A stretch of 64,000 nt of DNA, taken from Malania oleifera (taxonomy: Eukaryota > Streptophyta > Magnoliopsida > Santalales > Ximeniaceae). Each line of letters begins with the position of its first letter. The first letter of the stretch is position 1. Where the stretch lies: positions 96,619,025 through 96,683,024 of the forward strand of contig NC_080423.1 in NCBI RefSeq assembly GCF_029873635.1, read 5' to 3'. Under the pieces are notes generated by a model that did no database searches, was not told where the DNA came from, and was given only the letters and a program-made list of their open reading frames with translations. Below are positions 63,542-64,000 of this stretch, in pieces. A program made the position numbers and the translations under genes.

Positions 63542-64000
63542 GCTTGGTGGCTCCGCTGGAGACAATAATTAGAAAGTCGAGCCAGTAATTAATTAGAAAT
63601 TATCCCCATTTAAATTTATTAATTCTTTTAATTACTCAACTTTATTTTGTAAATTTAAATACTCCCATATTTGAATAAAGTGGTTTGTGAAAATTATAAC
63701 ACGTTTGACTTAGTAAAGACATATGTTTCCATAGTTATAAATATCTTTGAGTTAATATTCGTAAATATCCTTGAGTAATATTCCCATATAGGTAGATATC
63801 CTTGATTAATGTGAATATTTAGTTCCCATATAGGTAGATATCCTTGATTAATGTGGATTTATGTTCCCATATATGTAGACATCCTTAATTAATGTGAATA
63901 TTTAATTTTCATATAGGTAGATATCCTTGATTAATATGAATATTTAATTCCCATATAGGTAAATATCCTTAATTAATGTGAATATTTAGTTCTCATATAG
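63542..64000 (+). mobile_element. start of the interior of the right-hand Ogre-like element
   Basis: A primer-site-like segment (GCTTGGTGGCTCCGCTGGAG, 63542-63561) follows the LTR and then an AT-rich leader with tandem ~47-bp repeats (CCCATATAGGTAGATATCC and TTGATTAATGTGAATATTTA, from about 63780). The element continues beyond the window. Confidence 0.8.
63780..64000 (+). repeat. ~47-bp tandem repeats in the leader
   Basis: About five units of CATATAGGTAGATATCCTTG plus AT-rich spacer, one running into the window edge. Confidence 0.85.

Overview
The window is nuclear DNA of a flowering plant, most likely a woody eudicot. This rests on a plant folate-biopterin transporter exon, a plant DUF4057-type first exon, Tat/Ogre, Tekay and Tnt1-like retroelements with plant-type primer sites, a CACTA-type transposon end, and AT-rich introns and spacers. 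The species cannot be named from sequence alone. Nearly everything is repeat. A run of exactly 100 N (37408-37507) marks an assembly gap of unknown size.

Left part, 1-11.9 kb. A Tnt1-like Copia relic runs off the left edge (minus strand). About 1.8 kb without a recognisable gene follows, then the large last exon of a folate-biopterin transporter (4058-5091, minus). No upstream exon of that gene is visible in the next 6 kb. A small LTR element carrying only a gag region (6295-8998, target duplication CATAG) sits upstream of it. A GC-rich patch at 11386-11870 holds a lone first exon of a DUF4057 protein (minus), with TAG exactly at its splice boundary and no later exons in the window.

Middle part, 11.9-55.0 kb, is one nest. 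The subterminal repeat field of a CACTA-type transposon (11875-12398, ending at 54950-55002) was hit by a Copia element whose two LTRs now lie 42 kb apart (12399-12738 and 54608-54944). Its interior is split by a minus-strand Tekay-type Ty3 element (12974-20363) and by a very large Tat/Ogre element (21301-54116, LTRs of 3.6 and 3.1 kb). The Tekay relic holds a truncated Ogre-type LTR between two copies of a 230-bp segment. The Ogre block holds two nearly identical internal regions separated by the N gap and by a third, more diverged Ogre-type LTR (37508-39206). It shows family hallmarks: an extra ORF1 before gag, protease followed by a G-patch (second copy), RT, two RNase H domains, integrase, and a 2-4 kb 3' region rich in tandem repeats, including a ~1.1 kb minisatellite.

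Right part, 55.0-64 kb. About 1.3 kb of degenerate sequence is followed by the 5' LTR of another Ogre-like element (56344-63541) that runs past the window. A second member of the nested Copia family (56680-60986, minus, target duplication AGTTT) lies inside that LTR.

No host gene is complete. All retroelements are described as fossils. The most useful leads are the 280-bp conserved block at the 3' end of five otherwise different LTRs, a primer-site-like half-site within it, the 3'-region minisatellite and recurrent ACTGGGGCAG motifs, the gag-only element, and the two orphan host exons.
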